Assembly (NCBI GenBank): GCA_039619475.1
Contig: CM077116.1
Span: 3,968,001-4,032,000, forward strand
Origin: Icerya purchasi
Lineage: Eukaryota > Arthropoda > Insecta > Hemiptera > Monophlebidae
DNA length: 64,000 nucleotides
Reading direction: 5' to 3'
A program made the translations under genes and the position numbers. Shown here in pieces: positions 58,724 through 64,000 of this stretch. The notes under the pieces were generated by a model. The model was not told the DNA's origin and ran no database searches. It saw nothing but the letters and a program-made list of their open reading frames with translations. The stretch's first letter is position 1, and the number at the start of each line of letters is the position of its first letter.

Positions 58724-59876
58724 CAGTGGCGGATCTAAGGGGTAGCGCGGGTGGGCCTGCCCCCCGCACTTTTTCTGGGCCCCTCCATGCCCCCCCCCCC
58801 CAAAATTGAAGATTTTCACGAGAAGAAGTACGTAAAATTTTCCTCTTCTACAAACATCACACGAAAAATATTACGTCCGTCGAACACTAAAATCTTGGTG
58901 TTGTTACATTTGTAATCTGTCTCTTCACCTACGATATGCGTTGTGACTGGCGGCGCCGTATTCGAGTCAAAACTCTTGATTATGAAAAACAAACCATTGG
59001 CGTTGCATATGATATACTACTTATAGTTCACCGTTTTAATCATAATTTTGAGAACTGAGGGAACGTATGTTTTTTATACCAATACTAATACAGCAGATTT
59101 AAAAAATATGAAAATTTTATAGTTTCAAGTTCTGCAACTGAATCGGACGATGATGTTTTTCAAAACGAAAGTGACTATAAAATTAAAATTTTGTATCCTA
59201 TTTTAGATTTGGCCATTTCTGAACTAAACTCTCGATTTTCTGATAATAATCGTATTTTAAAAGCCATCGAATGTTTCAATCCAGCAAGTGATACTTTTTT
59301 AAAATATTCGTTATTGGAACCCTTAGCTATTCACTGTGATGTCGACGTTGAAACTCTACAAGCAGAATTAAAATTGCTACCAAAAACATTGAAAATTCAC
59401 GAAAATGAAAAAAAAAACAAAAGTTAAATCTACTATGATGTTCCTTGATTTTCTAGAAATTTACAAAAATTGTTATGTAGAAACGTATAAATTGTGTGTA
59501 ATTAGTATTACTATAGCAGTTTCCAGCGCTCCATGTGAACGGACATTTTCTTGCATGCGTTTTATTAAAAATTACCTGAGAAACTCCATGTCAGACGAAC
59601 GATTACATAATTTAGCTACACTTTGTATTGAAAAAGATATTGTAAAATCGCTCGATTTAGACGAAGTAGTCGAAGAGTTTGCTATTAAAAACAAACAATC
59701 TCGCATGATATTGTATTAAGAACTCGTATTTACCTACATATTACCTTTCAAATATATATATGCGTATTTTGGTTTTGTTATGTATAGTTTTTTTTTTACA
59801 TCGCAATTTTGTGCCCCCGGGGAAAATTTTCAAGTTTTGGTCGGCCCCCCAAAAAAAAATCCTAGATCCGCCACTG
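58724..59876 (+). mobile_element. hAT transposon, internally deleted, with 8-bp target duplication
   Basis: The ends CAGTGGCGGATCTAAGG (58724) and, inverted, CAGTGGCGGATCTAGGA (59876) are flanked by ATAAAGAG on both sides (58716-58723 and 59877-59884). The perfect 8-bp duplication shows a fairly young insertion. At 1153 bp it is far shorter than an autonomous hAT element (usually 2.5-4 kb). A C/G-rich segment follows the left end and a C-rich one precedes the right end. It contains the 3' part of a transposase gene. Confidence 0.93.
59160..59719 (+). pseudogene. hAT transposase, C-terminal dimerisation domain
   Basis: Two overlapping frames. 59191-59427 (LDLAISELNSRFSDNNRILK, FNPASDTF) is the segment before the hAT dimerisation domain. 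A frameshift in the A9 run near 59410 leads to 59405-59719, with ISITIAVSSAPCERTFSCMR followed by FIKNYLRNSMSDERLHNLAT. This is the classic hAT C-terminal signature (SSAxxERxFS, LRxxMxxxRLxxLA) and includes the last conserved Trp-box-like region of the catalytic fold. The DDE aspartates and the zinc-finger N-terminus are deleted. It cannot be an active transposase. Confidence 0.85.
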
Positions 59877-60089
59877 ATAAAGAGACAGAAATATAAGCAA
59901 GAGGGGTCAGTAGGCACAGCACCTTGCGAGGCCAAATTGGCCAATATATATATATAAGATATATATGAATTATTCATTTAGCGGTAATTGTATTTATGTT
60001 ATTGATCAGGCGTGTTTTAATGAAAAGTTTAACAGTTCGCTTATTTAGTAATCTTTTCACAGTATATTTCCATGGAGCTATTTCGAAAT

Positions 60090-60260
60090 ATTACGCAAAT
60101 TAAAATGAACTTTCAAAATTGTGAACTGAAGTTACGCAGTTGTAACTTTCGTATTATTGCGCAGTATGATTGTTATATGTTTAAATGGTTGTGAAACTCA
60201 TGAACATACTTTGACTGATTTGCAAGTTCAGAATACGAATAAAGCTCAGTCACCAGGTGT
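60090..60260. repeat. Dispersed repeat, copy 2
   Basis: Partner of 57360-57620; shares the TGCAAGTTCA ... AAAGCTC block. A third weak echo (GTAACTTTCGTCATTATG) occurs near 62480. It is non-coding. Confidence 0.5.
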
Positions 60261-60300
60261 TGTACTAGAGAATTTTTAAATTATTAGTTCTGAAAATTCT

Positions 60301-60555
60301 TGGTAGCCTAGAAGTTAAGGCGCTTGGCTACCAAACCAGAGGTCACGGGTTCGAGACTTGTCTCGTTCCAGATCCAAGTCACTTCGAGGTTTCCCCAGCC
60401 TGAAATAACACTGGGTACCCCTGAAAAATCTGGCAAAGTAAATAGACCCAAGTATTTGATTTAGATCTATTAGGTTTAATACATTATAAAAAGCTTAATT
60501 CCACAATCCATGATACCTTATCAAGGATACATGGCACTTACTTTACCTTTTTTTT
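60301..60555 (+). mobile_element. tRNA-derived SINE
   Basis: The head is tRNA-like. There is an A-box-like TAGCCTAGAAGTTAAGG at 60304-60320 and a good B box, GGTTCGAGACT, at 60348-60358. The 28-bp gap between the boxes is close to the usual tRNA spacing. The body (CCCAGCCTGAAATAACACTG, GTAAATAGACCC) leads to a tail ATGGCACTTACTTTACC followed by T10. It is not a functional tRNA because the acceptor stem is not convincing. RNA polymerase III transcription from the internal boxes, with the T run as terminator, would be the family's usual behaviour. A target duplication was not found. Confidence 0.75.
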
Positions 60556-63500
60556 TACACTCTTCTTAATAATAAAAATATGCCATGTCGCTTTTAGAAA
60601 AGTTGATTTTTTTTTATACATTGCGCTGGAAACCTATAAGCAATTATGACCGTCAGACATGCTTAAAGAAGAGTAAAGAAGAGGAATATTGGGTAAAAAA
60701 TATGAAGAAGAAGAATAGGAAGAACGATGATTAATCCGGTGACCGAAGTGGGACAATAGACTAGGATTAAGGACGATCAGATACTTAGTCACAGAGAGAT
60801 GTCATCAGATAACGGTGATATGTAGACGACAATCCGAGTTTCCTAGGTGATCGGACGCGTATCCCGACACTATTTTCTAACAAGATAAACAATTTAGATA
60901 TTACGGTAAAAATTGTGAAACAAAATATTTAATAATAAAAATATGCCAGGAAATATTTATGCATCTAATGATACTATGGAAAAATATCTTAAATCAAATA
61001 CAATTTTATATGAAATGAAATTAACATATTACGAAAGCTTACTTGGAAGTTGGTCGCATAGAAAAATATTTTATAACTGAAAATATCGTTAACAATTCCG
61101 ACAAGCAATATTAGCGCAGTGATCTGAAAGTTTAATGTAGGTTGAAAGCTACAATTTTCTTCTTTATGCACGGCACCGTCACACCAATAAATTTAAAAAT
61201 AATAATTTCGTTTATTTTAATATTTTTTGTATTTTTTATTAACTTATCGAAGGTAAAAATTATTCTAATCGTCATGAAATTGAACATTTTGTAACACATA
61301 TTTTCAGCAGTGAAAAATACAAAAAAGAAGGGAAAAAATAGACACTTTTTAAGTGGATTAGCTTATATCGCAACTGTGAAAATAGTAATCTCGGAACTGT
61401 GATAAATAGAGATCGCTGTGTATGACGTATTTATTTAAGTAGAATATATGAAAAGATGCCGATGAGTGCGAAATCAGCGGCATTAGTAGATATTAAAATT
61501 ATTTCATTACAAAATTGAAGTATTCTCGGCTATTACAATAAACGGCTTAAGTTATCAACACTTAGAAAACACGTCGAAATATTTTAAAATTATGAATATT
61601 TTTTAAAACTGTAATTGATTAACGCATATTGCTGCGGAACCATTAGTTATGGTTCGGTGATTTACATGTACTTTAAGGAAATATGAAAAAAATAATTCAA
61701 TTATTTTGTAAAAATTAATCTTAATACGAAGCTGAGGATAATTTCAGTGGTGTAGAGTATACATAAAATCAAATCAATGGGCTGTTCTTAAAAAAACAAA
61801 AAAAAAAATCTTTAAGATATTGCCATCTACACAGATGTGTAATGCATATTCCCGTTCGTGGATTACGGAACTTTAAAAATGGTTCTAAATATATTCAATT
61901 TTTTTGAACTTTTTCAAAAACAATTATCACCATTTGATGTCCAAATTTTTTAGAAATACCTTTTCATTCACATTTTCAGCATATAAATAATGGCAGTGCT
62001 CACATGGTACTTAAATTTTCGCTTTATTAAATACGACTGAAATTCCGGTTTTTTAAAGTTACTCATGGAAAACTTGCATATGTATATAACCTACATAAAT
62101 TAATTTTTAACTTCGAGCATGAATTAATTCTTTGAATGCATTTCAATTGTTTTGAATGTTCTAGATTAAAAATTCCGCAAAAGCAGTCCGCTTCTTCCAT
62201 ATTACACATTCATTATAATTGCTCGTTTGGTCCCATTTTTCTTCTAGTTTCAAAACTAAATTAATCGATAAACTTTTAAATCCAGAACAATTAACACGTT
62301 AAAAAATTATTCTAAATCGTTACTTATGAATTTTGTAGCTTATTGAACGTTATTTATGAGCCTCGACATACACGGTAGTGCTTGCAGTTTAGAAAAATTC
62401 GCCCACACTGCCATGCAAATGTGTACAAATTCCATCGAAGTGATGGAAAATGAACTTTCAAAGTCAGTGTAATCACAATGTAACTTTCGTCATTATGTAA
62501 ATAGAACATAGTGTTCGGAATTTTTGCTGCAGAGTTTTCAAATATCCATTTGTAAGGTAATTTTCCTTTCCTAGTAATTTATTCTTATTTATGTTCTTCT
62601 TATCAAAGTTCATGGTCCTCTTTCTTTCCGTTTTTATTCCAACTTACAATACCCCCTAAACATAATTTTTACAGTAAAACTATCAAAGTATAAGAGGTAC
62701 TGAGTATTGATCCTACTTAGCGTTCCATTACGAAATCCTAACTAATCAACTATTTGGATTTTAACATCAACGGGTACAATATTAATAGACCAAATCGTGG
62801 CAATAGCTCTTTCAAGCTATGCAGGTGGTATTGAAATCTTAATTATGAATGGCACCCATTTCTTGTAACAAAATCTGATTGATCCTAATCTCCATTCCTA
62901 ATACATTTTTATATTCAATTAATATATTCCGCCGGATTTTGTTCTTAATAACTTTCCCTCTTCCAACTTTTTCGATTCCATTTCTACTCGGTTTGTCGTT
63001 AACGATGGTTAGAATTCTCGCTTTCACTCTGAGACTGTTCTATTTACAACACAAATAGGACTATCTTGGAAGATATAATCCTTCACAATAACTTCATTCT
63101 TTTTAATGAGCACTACTTTAGATATTTCAAAACCCTCGCAGCGTCCAGTTCTCTTGATGACCCTTTTACTTCTCTCTGTATTGGTCCCTGATGCTCTTGG
63201 AAAATACCAAATGACATCTTTGGCGGTGATCATATTTCTGTTATTCTATTTTTCAACAGTCGTACTATACATCATTTCCAGCCTTTCCATGCTCACTTTT
63301 GGTAACTTCCGCAAAACAGACTAATCTCATTTTCATTCAATTGTTAATTCCTACGTATCTCACATTAAATCAAATCTACATTTAATCAATCGATTCGACC
63401 TTACTAACTCGGTTCTCTCTGCAATTTTTTCCTATTCAATTCATTTGTTTCTGAATAGAAAATACGATAGTGCTTTTTGTTTAGAGTGGAACAACGAATG

Positions 63501-64000
63501 TAAATCTACTCGCGACTAATGTGTTTTTTTACAAAACTTTTCATCCTTCTCCTTCTCTTTCCAGTATTTGTACCTACAAAAGATCTAATGGAAAAGTAGA
63601 GAACACTTACAAAAACACTGAAAAGAACTCGTGAATAAGTTTCTGTTCTTCGTTTTCTCACTGCACTTAACTTTCACGGATTTGGAAAATGGCAATACCC
63701 ATCATCTAAACATCCGCTTAACCTCAATCATCCTACAAATGAAATCATCTTCTTTGTTGACTCTATCGTTCTGCCTCCTGTCTTGCAAAAGTGAGTTCTG
63801 TCATAATTTCTCTTTGTCCATTTCACATTTTCACTTTCTCACATCTTCCTTTTAACATTAACGAGCTTGATTTTTTCTTAAATAAATCCTCTAATTTTTC
63901 TGCTGTTATTGATCGCATTCCCTCTCTTGTCTTTAAAAATCAATTCAATTCATCAGTCGATACTCTTAATAATATTTTCAATTCCTTCCTTTACTTGGGT
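60556..64000. other. Unassigned AT-rich sequence to the window edge
   Basis: No feature is recognised with confidence. 62839-63233 has two overlapping minus-strand open stretches (62 and 69 codons, Lys/Arg-rich) of unknown kind. From about 63860 a plus-strand frame (LNKSSNFSAVIDRIPSLVFK) stays open to the last base, which could be the start of another retroelement or nothing. The window ends inside it. Confidence 0.4.

Larger units (their letters stand above)
58139..59960. repeat. Two tandem copies of a repeat with ACGTAATTCTTA ends, second copy split by hAT
   Basis: Unit 1 is 58165-58400. Unit 2 is 58415-58723 plus 59877-59950. Each starts ATTRCAACGTAATTCTTAGG, has AATTTTATGTAACGTTT, TTATTATATTC and AGAATTACGTTGTAAATTTT (the inverted form of its start), and ends AGAGGGG ... 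CCTTGCGAGGCCAAAATGGCC. TA microsatellites bound both units. Unit 2 also has an extra short GTAACGAAATAT triplication near 58552-58590. The inverted ACGTAATTCT words suggest a MITE-like origin. Confidence 0.75.

Noticed and set aside
60301..60375. A functional tRNA gene
   Set aside because: A and B boxes are present, but a paired acceptor stem and a normal anticodon stem are not, and a SINE-like body follows.

Overview
This is an AT-rich stretch of eukaryotic nuclear DNA, most likely from an insect. The basis is the mix of I-, R1-, Jockey- and RTE-type LINEs, Tc1 and hAT transposons, a tRNA-derived SINE, TA microsatellites and insect-like start and initiator contexts. A hemipteran is plausible but this is only an impression. 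I see no bacterial-style operons, rRNA genes, CRISPR arrays or functional tRNA genes. Only one long, intact, non-transposon open reading frame stands out (12788-13795, 335 aa).

Region 1 (1-16 kb) is the most unusual. Two copies of a unit at least 4.9 kb long lie head to head. The left copy (3872 down to 1, probably continuing off the window) mirrors the right copy (about 9984 to 14915, probably continuing to about 15.95 kb). Each unit, read outward, holds an inner end with a CRE-like site and minisatellite-type sequence, then AT-rich tandem repeats of about 195 bp with a recurrent TTAGCCTAAGTATATTTT-like word, then one ORF. The right ORF is intact. The left copy has an in-frame stop, a codon deletion, a 1-nt frameshift and a deletion of about 756 bp that removes its 3' end. 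The 6.1 kb between the units is filled with retroelement debris, including a LINE nested in a LINE and a perfect 110-bp palindrome flanked by a 13-bp target duplication.

Region 2 (16-25 kb) holds two families of diverged direct repeats, a LINE C-terminal fragment, a 287-bp satellite of four units, a 705-bp hAT-like MITE with an 8-bp target duplication, and a decayed RTE-type LINE on the minus strand.

Region 3 (25-37 kb) is mostly unassigned AT-rich DNA with a Jockey fragment, a complete but frameshifted Tc1 element (33044-34601) and a relatively GC-rich stretch (35.0-36.9 kb) that could contain a promoter.

Region 4 (37-50 kb) is a retroelement cluster: a hAT-type end, the 3' part of an I element, two Jockey elements, a second palindrome, an RTE/Kiri-like LINE on the minus strand and another LINE fragment.

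Region 5 (50-64 kb) has more LINE remnants, a tandem repeat interrupted by an internally deleted hAT element with a perfect 8-bp target duplication, and a SINE. The last 3.4 kb is unassigned.

Apart from the ORF in region 1, no coding region here looks functional. All transposon ORFs carry stops, frameshifts or truncations.
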